DNA from: an uncultured Desulfosporosinus sp.
GTDB taxonomy: Bacteria; Bacillota; Desulfitobacteriia; Desulfitobacteriales; Desulfitobacteriaceae
Direction of reading: 5' to 3'
Length of the DNA: 42,861 bases
Assembly (NCBI GenBank): GCA_927405585.1
Contig: CAKMJS010000056.1
Span: 1 to 42,861, forward strand
Every line of letters begins with the position of its first letter. The first letter of the stretch is position 1. Below, piece after piece: positions 8,076-16,611 of this stretch. Below the pieces are notes generated by a model. That model saw nothing but the letters and a program-made list of their open reading frames with translations, was not told where the DNA came from and made no database searches. A program made the translations under genes and the position numbers.

Positions 8076-8909
8076 TCACTTATTCCCATAAAGTTTCTGA
8101 ATAACCTCGTCTGATAAGTCAAAGGTATGTTCCTCTGCTGGAAATTGACTTGATTTAACCTCTTGATGAAACGTTTGTATCGCTTGCACCGCTTTTTGTC
8201 CAAGTAGGGCATATTGCTTAACGAATTTAGGCTTAAAGCGTTCAAATAGTCCTAATATATCGTGAAACACTAGGACTTGCCCATCACAATCAAGTCCCGC
8301 ACCAATCCCAATCGTTGGTATTGTCAGCTCAGCAGAAATCTGCCTTGCCACTTGCCTTGGTATTGCCTCAAGTACAAGTAAAAAGGCACCCGCTTGTTCT
8401 AATTCTTGACCATCTTTAACTAACTGCTTTGCACTATCTAAGTCTCGTCCTTGAACCTTAAACCCCCCAAGCTGATTTGCTGTTTGAGGAGTTAGCCCAA
8501 TATGTCCAACAACAGGAATTCCCGCACGAGTAAGGGCTTGAACAATAGAAACTACATTCATACCCCCTTCGAGTTTTACTGCATCTGCTCCCCCTTCTTT
8601 GATAAGCCGACCGGCATTCATTAGGGCAAGATCGACCGAAGCGTAGCTCATAAACGGCATATCAGCAATTACGAATGTCTTTATTGCCCCCCTTCGTACC
8701 GCTTTGGTATGATGAAGGATTTCCTCCATTGTAACCGGCACCGTTGAATCATATCCTAAAACAACCATGCCTAATGAATCTCCGACAAGGATTGTATCAA
8801 TACCTGCAGCTTCCACTAACTGAGCAGAAGGATAATCATAAGCTGTTAACATACTAATCTTTTCACCAGTATTTTTCATTTTTTCAAAATCAGGGATCAT
8901 CTTTTTCAT
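8076..8909 (-). CDS. panB: 3-methyl-2-oxobutanoate hydroxymethyltransferase (pantothenate synthesis)
   Basis: PanB transfers a hydroxymethyl group from 5,10-methylene-THF to 2-oxoisovalerate to make ketopantoate, the first committed step to pantothenate and CoA. The 277-residue protein is full length and has the family blocks SMLTAYDYPSAQLVEAAGID, VGDSLGMVVLGYDSTVPVTM, the metal-binding Asp in this block, and VVGHIGLTPQ. The start ATG 8907-8909 follows GAGGAGGAACC. panC and panD, often next to it, are not in the window, so this is a stand-alone copy. Confidence 0.95.
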   Translation of the reverse strand: MKKMIPDFEKMKNTGEKISMLTAYDYPSAQLVEAAGIDTILVGDSLGMVVLGYDSTVPVTMEEILHHTKAVRRGAIKTFVIADMPFMSYASVDLALMNAGRLIKEGGADAVKLEGGMNVVSIVQALTRAGIPVVGHIGLTPQTANQLGGFKVQGRDLDSAKQLVKDGQELEQAGAFLLVLEAIPRQVARQISAELTIPTIGIGAGLDCDGQVLVFHDILGLFERFKPKFVKQYALLGQKAVQAIQTFHQEVKSSQFPAEEHTFDLSDEVIQKLYGNK

Positions 8910-9012
8910 TTCGGTTCCTCCTCGTTTCTTAAGAATTTGTTATTTATTGCGTTTACTTGTCATACTCCACTCAATTGAGGCATAGGTAGTTATCATCAAA
9001 GGAGGGATAATC

Positions 9013-9384
9013 ATGTCAAAATCCTTTCAGTTCAGCTTAATTCTAAAAGGGGTTCTCTTGGCATCAATCTTGGCAATGTTAATGTCCTTAGTATTTGGCG
9101 TCCTGCTCTCCTATACATCACTCCCTGAGTCTGAACTATCGATCAACATTATCTTTAGCACAAGTATTTTCATCGCATCATTTATCACGGCCTACCAAGC
9201 GGGCACAAGAGGATTGTACTATGGATTGGCTGTCGGAGTTGGATTTATTCTTCTGGTACTAATCCTATCTTCAGTTTTCTGGGCTGATACACCATCTTGG
9301 CTAAAACTAGGAGAGAAAACTATCCTGGCACTCGTATCGGGTGGTATTGGCGGAATCATCGGAGTGTTATTTCCTCAATCTTAA
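9013..9384 (+). CDS. TIGR04086-type small membrane protein (YrzE-like)
   Basis: A 123-residue integral membrane protein with four predicted helices (about residues 9-31, 44-60, 68-88 and 103-120) and the Gly-rich end GGIGGIIGVLF. The size, helix layout and family features match the TIGR04086/YrzE group of Firmicute membrane proteins, whose function is unknown. ATG follows AAAGGAGGGATAATC. It is divergent from panB. Confidence 0.7.
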   Translation: MSKSFQFSLILKGVLLASILAMLMSLVFGVLLSYTSLPESELSINIIFSTSIFIASFITAYQAGTRGLYYGLAVGVGFILLVLILSSVFWADTPSWLKLGEKTILALVSGGIGGIIGVLFPQS

Positions 9385-9593
9385 GCAAATAATAAAAGAG
9401 TCCTTGAGAAAAGAGGGTGATCGTTAAGGTTTCGCTCTTTTCTGTCTACTATATTTTCTGCATGTCATAAGAAAATCCTGCAAATTTATACTATATGTAA
9501 AATATATGAAATACTTACCATCCTCAATCAATATTCAAAGAATAAAGGATCACTCTTTTTTGGCCAATCTGAAAGTTATGGTGTTATAAGTAT

Positions 9594-9641
9594 AATAGTA
9601 AAGCATGAGAACTCTCGATAGAGTTCCCATGCTTTACTATT
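9594..9641 (-). terminator. Long hairpin terminator below lgt
   Basis: A stem of about 22 bp (AATAGTAAAGCATG...CATGCTTTACTATT, inner GAACTCT/AGAGTTC, one mismatch) ends 2 bases below the lgt stop. The T content in the arm and beyond makes it a likely terminator; it may also block readthrough from the plus-strand gene at 9013. Confidence 0.75.
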
Positions 9642-9642
9642 G

Positions 9643-10428
9643 TTAAACTACCTTGTGTTGCCGCTCCTTCCATACTCTCCAAGCCAGGAGCAACAGAGCA
9701 ATCCCAACAGCCGCCATACTACTCCATTGTGCAGCAGTCCAGTTGAATAAAAACCGTGGGCTATCCCCACGAAGACCCTCTAAAAATAATCTGGACAGGT
9801 TGTATAATACCATGTACAACAAGAAGATTACGCCTGATGGCCACTTTCTTAATTTCAGAATTACGAGAAGTGCAAAGATAAGCACATCCACTTGTCCTTC
9901 CCACACTTCTGCTGGCCACAGTGGTTGGTCCCCAAAGGTATCTCGAGCAATAGTACCAATAGGATAAAGAATCCCAAAGTCACCTCCTGTAGGCCCTCCA
10001 AATGCATCACCATTCATAAGATTTGCATTCCGACCGATCGATTGAGCGAGTATAAGCCCTGGGGCCATTAAATCTGCTAATTCCCAGAAAGGTAGCTTCT
10101 TTACCCAAACGTAAATTGCGCCTGCCAATAATGCGCCTACCACACCCCCTTGGATCGAAAGCCCCCCATGCCAGATGGCAATTATTTCGCCAGGATGCTG
10201 CTTATAAAAAGCCCAATCAAAAAAGAATACTTGCCAGAAACGAGCACCAAATAAACCAGATATTAGCAAAATAGGTGCTAAATCCATAATGGGTTCCATA
10301 TATTCCGGTCGCCCTTCAACTTTGGCGAAATATAGCGTGATACCTACTCCAACTATGAAGGCCAACGCGAATAGTGTCCCGTATGCCCGAATAGGAAAAT
10401 CTCCGATGAAAAACCAGTATTGATGCAT
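9643..10428 (-). CDS. lgt: Prolipoprotein diacylglyceryl transferase
   Basis: Lgt adds diacylglycerol from phosphatidylglycerol to the lipobox Cys of prolipoproteins at the membrane; in this window the PLD-like protein and OppA would be substrates. The 261-residue protein has about seven membrane helices, the HGGLSIQGG block with an essential His, and the Lgt signature region GRNANLMNGDAFGGPTG, in which Asp takes the place of the more common Glu. The start is ATG 10426-10428 after CGGAGGAATTAAA; the longer reading frame to 10488 lacks such a site. Confidence 0.93.
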   Translation of the reverse strand: MHQYWFFIGDFPIRAYGTLFALAFIVGVGITLYFAKVEGRPEYMEPIMDLAPILLISGLFGARFWQVFFFDWAFYKQHPGEIIAIWHGGLSIQGGVVGALLAGAIYVWVKKLPFWELADLMAPGLILAQSIGRNANLMNGDAFGGPTGGDFGILYPIGTIARDTFGDQPLWPAEVWEGQVDVLIFALLVILKLRKWPSGVIFLLYMVLYNLSRLFLEGLRGDSPRFLFNWTAAQWSSMAAVGIALLLLAWRVWKERQHKVV

Positions 10429-10499
10429 TTTAATTCCTCCGATGCTAGAATATCCAGGTTGATAGACTTCAATACACCCGTCTATCACTCGAACAGAAT

Positions 10500-10530
10500 A
10501 ACAGATCCGATGTCAATTATCGGATCTGTT
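10500..10530 (-). terminator. Hairpin terminator of the small membrane-protein gene
   Basis: AACAGATCCGAT pairs with ATCGGATCTGTT across a 7-base loop, 5 bases below the stop at 10535. The T tract is short, so it may be a weak terminator that lets some transcription reach lgt. Confidence 0.55.
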
Positions 10531-10534
10531 GAGA

Positions 10535-10735
10535 TTATAAGCTGTTCAATTTTGCATAGAAACCATCGTATTTACATTGCTTTGGTAACGCTGCCTCACG
10601 TTCCGCTTTCCCAGTTGGTTTTTGAACTGTTTTAAAGTAACTGGAATGCTTTTTCTTACCTGCTAACGTATCAGAGTATAGAGTCACAAACAATGTAGCA
10701 ATTACAATGAATACAACTAACCATTGAAATAACAT
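10535..10735 (-). CDS. Small single-span membrane protein, unknown function
   Basis: A 66-residue protein with one N-terminal membrane helix (LFQWLVVFIVIATLFVTLY) and a basic cytoplasmic or external tail rich in Lys. ATG 10733-10735 follows GGAGGTGTTATC, a strong site, so the gene is very likely real. No family is recognised. It lies between the FtsA-like gene and lgt and has its own hairpin terminator. Confidence 0.7.
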   Translation of the reverse strand: MLFQWLVVFIVIATLFVTLYSDTLAGKKKHSSYFKTVQKPTGKAEREAALPKQCKYDGFYAKLNSL

Positions 10736-10812
10736 GATAACACCTCCATTACTATTTTATGGCGTATTACGTAATTGTCAAGTAATTCTTAGAAACTTTC
10801 AAATTAAGCCGC

Positions 10813-12918
10813 TTAGTCAAAAATCGCAGATACGCGGTCACCAGGATGTAAAACAGTTGTAAATTCTGCCGGTGTTCCATTAACACTTAGTTTTAATGCA
10901 GCCCCTGGACGCACTTCCTCGGGAAATTTGACATAGGGTAAAAGATCTGAAAGAATCGGCATTCCCTTAAATCCTTCGACTTTCAGCTCCATTCCATCCT
11001 TTAGGGGTTGGTCCTCTAAGACAGGTCGTCCATGAAAGGATATGATCGTAACTTGAGGAGGATAATCAACTTTTAACCCATTGACTGTGAACGTGATTGG
11101 TTTGGGCTCTAACCTCAACTCACCGACCGTGATCTGTCTTGTACGAACCTCTATTGAATCTCCTTCATGGATAATATGACTGATGTCTACAGCACAACCA
11201 TTAACTAATAACTCTCGAGTTAAGTCAAAAGTGTGTGTTTCACCATTGATACGGATTTCGATCTCAGCTTTTTTTTGGGGGTTATAGCCCTTTTGTAGGC
11301 AAAGATTACTCAAATCATCGTTCGGGACGTAGGTAATTTTATAGCCATCGAAAATTATATCTGTTTCCTTGGCCAATCGATTGTTTACAAAAACTTGAGG
11401 AGAATAAGCTTCTCGTTGTCCATTCCAGACAATCCATTTAGGCTCAACAGTTGGTATCACATCTTTAAAATACACCTGAGCATCCTCACCCGGCTCTCCA
11501 GGGACAAAGACAATGTCATCACCGACTTTAAGTGCTTGATCTAATTTGCCGGATTTACCATTGATTGATAATTGTGCTGCACTTCCCATTGTCCCCTTAA
11601 TGACCCGCATTTCACCATTCCACTCGAAGGTCAATGCCGCTCCCGGCTTCCCAAAAAATGAACGTGGCAGGATTCCAGCTGCGAGTAAAGCTTCAGCTAC
11701 AGTCGCCAATTGTAATTCAAAGATTGAAACCCGCCTACTGTTCACTGTCACTGTGTAATACTGTAAGCCATTTCCTTCCAGCGCAGCAATTCCAATCCCG
11801 ATTGGGGTAATACTTTCCGGCCCCTTTATGCTCTTCTCTCCATAAATCTCCCCTAGCCGTTCTCTGACTTGAATACCCACTCGATTCTGAGGGATTCCCA
11901 AGGTCTCAGCCAGCAGTTCGGGAAGCATAGGAGTTAAACTTCCGCCACCAATAAGAATCACCGCTTGAGGGACGTCATTATTGAGTTTCAAAATCTCTTG
12001 TGATATAGCCTCTGCAACCTTCCCGACCACAGCTTGAATAACCCTTAAAACTTCACCTGTATTGGCAACGACTTTGGCTCCGAGAAAGTCCTTGAAATTT
12101 ACTTCTATTTTAGTATTCAATTCTCGTTTTACTTTTTCTCCGACCTTGAAATCAAGTAAATAATGTGAACAAATCTGCTCGGTGACAGCATCCCCAGCCA
12201 TTGGAACCATTCCATAAGCAAAGAAGGATCCATTCCTAGTTAAGGCGATGTCCGCGGTTCCAGCCCCAATATCAACTAGTGCTAGATTGAGGCGCCTCAT
12301 ATTCGGCGGAATTGCAGCCTGTCCTGCAGCTATTGGTTCTAGGGTTAGACTAGTCATTTCAAGACCAACTCGGCTTAAGACAGCCACCAAGCCATCTACT
12401 ACTGTCCGAGGTAAGAAGGTCGCAATAACTGAAACCTTAGCTACCTTCCCCCGTTGCCCGATTAAACTGGAGATCTCCTCTCCTTCATTCCAGCGAGCTA
12501 TTGGGTTGTATCCAACACAGTGATAGCTTTGCGAATCATCCTCCGTTGATGACTTCAGTTGATGGAGCGCTTGATGGACTGCTTCCATTTCTAAAGCTAT
12601 TACATCTTCCCGTTCCCACCGTACAGGAAGTAGTTCTTTATGTTCCGCAATAGCCACTTCGGTTCTCAAAGCACGACCTGCTGCTGCCACTGCAACCTGT
12701 TTTAAGGGTACATCGAGCTTCTTTTCGAGAATCTCTTTGACCTTAATGACGGCCCGAGCAACTTCTTCAACGTCATGAACCTGTCCATCGTACATAGCTC
12801 GCTGCCGATGTTCTGTTCGGGCACTAGCTAAAATTTCATATCCCTGATCGTTGTTCTTGATCATCACAAGTCCCATGACCATACGGGTTCCAATATCTAA
12901 CGCAAAAATAGGTTCCAC
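10813..12918 (-). CDS. FtsA/PilM-type actin-like ATPase with C-terminal beta-rich repeats
   Basis: A 701-residue protein. Residues about 1-385 form an FtsA-type actin fold with phosphate-1 (ALDIGTRMVMGLVM), an SHS2/1C-like insert (about 80-170), phosphate-2 (LVDIGAGTADIALTRNGSF) and the adenosine motif (ILIGGGSLTPMLPELL). FtsA proper is about 420 residues and ends in a membrane helix. Here the end is replaced by about 310 residues of repeated beta segments of the form V-N-G...hydrophobic...GD-x-V (for example LSVNGTPAEF...LHPGDRVSAIF). This is not the canonical divisome FtsA, which sits next to ftsZ. It may be a cytoskeletal scaffold for envelope or sporulation work; that is inference. It lies below pgi. 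Confidence 0.75.
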   Translation of the reverse strand: MEPIFALDIGTRMVMGLVMIKNNDQGYEILASARTEHRQRAMYDGQVHDVEEVARAVIKVKEILEKKLDVPLKQVAVAAAGRALRTEVAIAEHKELLPVRWEREDVIALEMEAVHQALHQLKSSTEDDSQSYHCVGYNPIARWNEGEEISSLIGQRGKVAKVSVIATFLPRTVVDGLVAVLSRVGLEMTSLTLEPIAAGQAAIPPNMRRLNLALVDIGAGTADIALTRNGSFFAYGMVPMAGDAVTEQICSHYLLDFKVGEKVKRELNTKIEVNFKDFLGAKVVANTGEVLRVIQAVVGKVAEAISQEILKLNNDVPQAVILIGGGSLTPMLPELLAETLGIPQNRVGIQVRERLGEIYGEKSIKGPESITPIGIGIAALEGNGLQYYTVTVNSRRVSIFELQLATVAEALLAAGILPRSFFGKPGAALTFEWNGEMRVIKGTMGSAAQLSINGKSGKLDQALKVGDDIVFVPGEPGEDAQVYFKDVIPTVEPKWIVWNGQREAYSPQVFVNNRLAKETDIIFDGYKITYVPNDDLSNLCLQKGYNPQKKAEIEIRINGETHTFDLTRELLVNGCAVDISHIIHEGDSIEVRTRQITVGELRLEPKPITFTVNGLKVDYPPQVTIISFHGRPVLEDQPLKDGMELKVEGFKGMPILSDLLPYVKFPEEVRPGAALKLSVNGTPAEFTTVLHPGDRVSAIFD

Positions 12919-12977
12919 TTATTTTCACCTCTCTTTGTGTAGATTCGACTCGTTAAACTAAAATCCTTCTGTTAGAG

Positions 12978-13000
12978 AAAAAACCTCCAACCATGGGAGG
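12978..13000 (-). terminator. Rho-independent terminator of the pfkA-pgi unit
   Basis: On the minus strand CCTCC-CATGGTT-GGAGG is followed by six T. It lies between pgi and the FtsA-like gene. Confidence 0.8.
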
Positions 13001-13045
13001 AAGTGGCTTACCATACGACAACTTTTTTGTTGTGGGGCCTCCTAT

Positions 13046-14473
13046 TTAGTCTCGTTTTTCATTTAAGATATATAACGTTTTCCCATACTCCTCAATATCA
13101 TGTTTCCTCGTTTCATAGCCCTTTCGTCCCATTAAAGCGTATGTCCCGTTTTTTCCTTCTTCAACTCCCGGTTGATCAAACGTATTAATATTTAATAGCT
13201 CGCCCATATAGGCCGTCTCCCACTCAAGAAGTAATAGTAATTGTCCGACGCTATACGCATCCAAGCTAGATAGAATAATTTTCTGATGTTGTCTCTTGGC
13301 TAAGGTTAGTGCGTATTCGGTTGCTTTTTGTTCTGCAAATAATAACTCTTCCAAGGTTCGTCCACCTAGGAATTGGATGTCCTCTGGTAAATCAAAATCC
13401 ACGGGGATTTCTCGTGTTGCTTTGAATTTCTCGACAGTTACAAAGGTGATAATCTTATCGTCTGGACCCTCAACATATAATTGAACTTGGGAGTGTTGAT
13501 CTGTTACCCCCAATGCTTTGACAGGGGTCTGTCCAACGTTCACAACTCGACCTTGTCGATCAAAGCGTTTCCCTAAGCTCTCCGCCCACATTTGAGCGTA
13601 CCAGTCCGCCATTGTTTTTAAGCCATCAGCGTAAGGCATGAACACCGAGATGTTCTTCCCTTTTTGATAGGATAAATAAGCTAGCGATGCCCGCAATTGC
13701 GCGGGGTTGGATAGTACCCCTTTCGAATCTCGAATCCATTGATCCATAGCTAAAGCGCCTTCAAGCAGTTGCTTAACGTCAATTCCACATATAGCAGCTG
13801 CTAACAATCCTACGGGTGTCAATTCTGAGAAGCGACCACCGATTCCGGCTGGAATCACGAAGCGCTGATACCCTTCTTGGAGAGCAATGGGAAGTAGATT
13901 TCCTTTTTCCTTATCCGTTGTGATGACAATATGCTTCGCGTAGCTGTCACCACATACTTGGCGTAAGGTATCACGAATAATCAGAAATTGGGCCATAGTT
14001 TCCGACGTATTACCCGATTTGGATATTACATTAAAAAGGGTTTTTCGTGGATCAAGCATTTGTAACAACTCATTAAACCGGACAGGATCAATGTTGTCCA
14101 TGACATAAAAGCGGGGGCGGTGACCGCGCTCAGCTGGAGGAAGATCGTTATAATAGTAATGGTTGAGAGCTTGGTGTACAGCCAGTGGGCCGAGTGCTGA
14201 GCCACCAATTCCCAGAACAACAAAGTTATCATAGTTAGGGGCGACAGCATTCGAATAATCGATGATCTCGTGAAGTTGTGCTTTCATAGACGTCAGAAGC
14301 TTGGAAAAATCGAGCTTCCCAGAATCCCGTTGGGACAGGATTGATATCTGAGCCTGCTCCAACAAGTTTTGAAGACCATGCAGTTCCTCCATTGCAAATC
14401 CGTTTGAATTTTGAGCTGAGATCATCATTCCCGTATAATCAAGAGTAATTATAGATCGCCCGTTGTCATTCAT
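13046..14473 (-). CDS. pgi: Glucose-6-phosphate isomerase
   Basis: Pgi interconverts glucose-6-phosphate and fructose-6-phosphate. The 475-residue protein has the phosphate-binding VLGIGGSALGPLA and SKSGNTSETM loops, the signature GGRFSELTPVG, and the active-site regions around DQHSQVQLYVEGP. ATG follows GTGAGGTTGAGGT. The length is near that of Firmicute Pgi (about 450). It lies 35 bases below pfkA on the same strand, so the two likely form one glycolytic unit. Confidence 0.95.
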   Translation of the reverse strand: MNDNGRSIITLDYTGMMISAQNSNGFAMEELHGLQNLLEQAQISILSQRDSGKLDFSKLLTSMKAQLHEIIDYSNAVAPNYDNFVVLGIGGSALGPLAVHQALNHYYYNDLPPAERGHRPRFYVMDNIDPVRFNELLQMLDPRKTLFNVISKSGNTSETMAQFLIIRDTLRQVCGDSYAKHIVITTDKEKGNLLPIALQEGYQRFVIPAGIGGRFSELTPVGLLAAAICGIDVKQLLEGALAMDQWIRDSKGVLSNPAQLRASLAYLSYQKGKNISVFMPYADGLKTMADWYAQMWAESLGKRFDRQGRVVNVGQTPVKALGVTDQHSQVQLYVEGPDDKIITFVTVEKFKATREIPVDFDLPEDIQFLGGRTLEELLFAEQKATEYALTLAKRQHQKIILSSLDAYSVGQLLLLLEWETAYMGELLNINTFDQPGVEEGKNGTYALMGRKGYETRKHDIEEYGKTLYILNEKRD

Positions 14474-14508
14474 ACCTCAACCTCACTCTTTCTTTAAGTT
14501 TCCTAAGG

Positions 14509-15480
14509 CTAAATTGAAAGCTCATTGGCTAAATCATATAGTTCTCTGTTGAATGGACGGCGTGTCCCATAGGCAGCATCTAGTGGGCTAGAAACGACAA
14601 CTTGATTAATGTAAGCAGTCATCCTGTTAGTGTCATTATCCAATAGAATATCTATCGCTTTTCCACCCATGGCCGCAGCCATCACAGCATCTAAAGCACT
14701 AGGGTTTCCTCCCCGTTGTAAATGGCCGAGTACCGTAATCCGCGTCTCAAAGCCTGAACGGGCCCATAATTCTTTGCCAATTTCATAAACGCTTCCGACG
14801 CCTTCCGACGCTATAATAATACTATGGTTTTTCCCACGTTGATGACCACGCTTTAATTTATCGCTAATTTCATCCAAATCGAACGGTATTTCCGGTACTA
14901 GAATTGATTCAGCTCCACAAGCTAAACCAGCTTGAAGGGCAATATTTCCGCAATCACGCCCCATAACTTCCACAAGGAAGGTTCGTTCATGGGATGAGGC
15001 TGTATCACGGATTTTGCTTACAGCATCCACCACAGTATTGGTGGCGGTATCAAAACCTATCGTCAAATCAGTCCCGGCTATGTCATTGTCTATGGTGCCT
15101 GGAATCCCCACTATTTGAATCCCTTGAGAGACTAGCGTTTGAGCCCCTCGAAAAGAGCCATCTCCACCGATTACTACTAAGGCGTCGAGTTGTCGCTTGT
15201 GTAACTGTCCTAAGGCCTTCTGTTGGCCGTCTACGGTTCGCATTTCTTCGGAACGTGCTGTCTTTAAGATGGTTCCGCCTCGAAGCACAATGTCCGCAAC
15301 AGACCCAATACTCATTTGTTGGATTTCTCCATGAATTAGCCCCTCATAACCACGACTAATGCCAAAAACGTCAAGCCCGTGGTAAATCCCTTTCCTGACC
15401 ACCGCACGAATAGCCGCATTCATTCCTGGAGCATCTCCTCCACTGGTGAGGACCCCAATCCGTTGTATTACACCTGACAT
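14509..15480 (-). CDS. pfkA: ATP-dependent 6-phosphofructokinase
   Basis: PfkA phosphorylates fructose-6-phosphate to fructose-1,6-bisphosphate. The 323-residue protein is a normal bacterial length. It has the nucleotide loop VLTSGGDAPGMNAAIRA, GGDGS (Gly after GGD marks ATP rather than pyrophosphate use), the catalytic PGTIDNDIAG, and VEVMGRDCGNIA. ATG follows GGGGTGAAGAT. pgi lies directly below it and the DnaA-like gene directly above. Confidence 0.96.
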   Translation of the reverse strand: MSGVIQRIGVLTSGGDAPGMNAAIRAVVRKGIYHGLDVFGISRGYEGLIHGEIQQMSIGSVADIVLRGGTILKTARSEEMRTVDGQQKALGQLHKRQLDALVVIGGDGSFRGAQTLVSQGIQIVGIPGTIDNDIAGTDLTIGFDTATNTVVDAVSKIRDTASSHERTFLVEVMGRDCGNIALQAGLACGAESILVPEIPFDLDEISDKLKRGHQRGKNHSIIIASEGVGSVYEIGKELWARSGFETRITVLGHLQRGGNPSALDAVMAAAMGGKAIDILLDNDTNRMTAYINQVVVSSPLDAAYGTRRPFNRELYDLANELSI

Positions 15481-15570
15481 ATCTTCACCCCTATCCTTAT
15501 CATGCTTTCCGACTAGTTAATTCTCGAATTATTACAGAACATTACGATTAGTTATTGGTATGGCATTGTA

Positions 15571-16530
15571 CTATGTGAAATTCTCCAATATATAATTGTA
15601 CTTCATGATTAACTCAGGGTTATTCACGAGCTTTGCTTGCATTTTCTTATAAGAGCTTATCATGGTCGAATGATTACGATTTAAATAACCCGCAATGGCC
15701 GGATAAGAAATCTGACAAAGTGTCCGTATCGTATAAATTGCTAATTCTCTTGCTTCGTTCACCCTTGGCTTTCTACTCGGTCCTACCAATTCAGCTACTG
15801 GAATCTCCATAGTCTCAGCAACTAGTTTAATGATGTTCATGGGTTCAGTCGCCATTTCTTTTTTTCTATTATTATCTTCCCAATATTTCTGGAAACATTG
15901 CAAACTCAATTCATCTTGTTGTAATTCTGCGAACTCAACGAATTGTTCAAGGGTCTTTAAAGCATCGGCCAAATTGTCTGTACTATTTGCGATAATTCCT
16001 AGAACCTCTGGGTCCATAAAGAGGTACTTGTGGTGAATATATTCATCCATAAAACGCTCAATTTCATTGAATGAAGGTAAATTGATAGGTATAACTACTC
16101 CACTCAAAAAGCGTGAGGCGAGCCTCTCTCCTAGAAATTCTAGTTGAGGGGAATCTGCTTCAAGGGTGATCACCATCTTCCCTCCATTTTCAATGATATA
16201 CTCATAGGTATAATAGAGTTCTTCGATAGTTTTTAGTTTACCCGCCAAGCAATGAATATCATCGATTAACAATAACTTTGTCGTACGGTAGCGTTGCCTA
16301 AATGGATTAAGATTGTTCATCTGTGCAGCGTAAGCATACTGACGAGCAAAAGCCATTGAATTTTCAAGTATTCCCCCCTCCTGTTGCCCTCTGAGTTGGT
16401 AAAGATAGCTTAACATGGACGTTTTACCAAGTCCTTTAAGTCCATAAATCAGAGTAACATCCGGAGCGTCCTTAAGTTTGTAATTCTTAATCAGACGCCA
16501 TGCTCGAATATTAAATTCACTTAAAAACAT
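15571..16530 (-). CDS. DnaA paralogue lacking domains I and II
   Basis: A 319-residue protein that covers only the AAA+ domain (III) and DNA-binding domain (IV) of DnaA, which is normally about 450 residues. Walker A is GLKGLGKT (30-37), Walker B is LLLIDDIHCL (about 90-99), and the arginine-finger region reads ERLASRFLSG. The region of the sensor II Arg (RELEGAL in DnaA) reads DNLADAL, so that Arg seems lost. The C-terminus keeps the helix-turn-helix and a variant signature (YLNRNHSTMISSYKKM in place of the DHTTV form). It may bind DnaA-box-like DNA or compete with DnaA, as Hda-type regulators do; this is inference. ATG 16528-16530 follows GGAGAGAAACACTTGA. Confidence 0.78.
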   Translation of the reverse strand: MFLSEFNIRAWRLIKNYKLKDAPDVTLIYGLKGLGKTSMLSYLYQLRGQQEGGILENSMAFARQYAYAAQMNNLNPFRQRYRTTKLLLIDDIHCLAGKLKTIEELYYTYEYIIENGGKMVITLEADSPQLEFLGERLASRFLSGVVIPINLPSFNEIERFMDEYIHHKYLFMDPEVLGIIANSTDNLADALKTLEQFVEFAELQQDELSLQCFQKYWEDNNRKKEMATEPMNIIKLVAETMEIPVAELVGPSRKPRVNEARELAIYTIRTLCQISYPAIAGYLNRNHSTMISSYKKMQAKLVNNPELIMKYNYILENFT

Positions 16531-16611
16531 TCAAGTGTTTCTCTCCTTTTTTCAATATTCAAACATGCTTAAATAAGAACGTGCATCTATATAAACTTTA
16601 CAATCCCGCCT

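Noticed and set aside
8024-8245. 73-codon minus-strand frame overlapping panB
   Set aside because: It lies in another frame of panB and has no start signal; panB explains the region.
9401-9446. Hairpin GAAAAGAG/CTCTTTTC after the TIGR04086-type gene
   Set aside because: The stem is short, the loop long, and the T tract missing; not called as a terminator.
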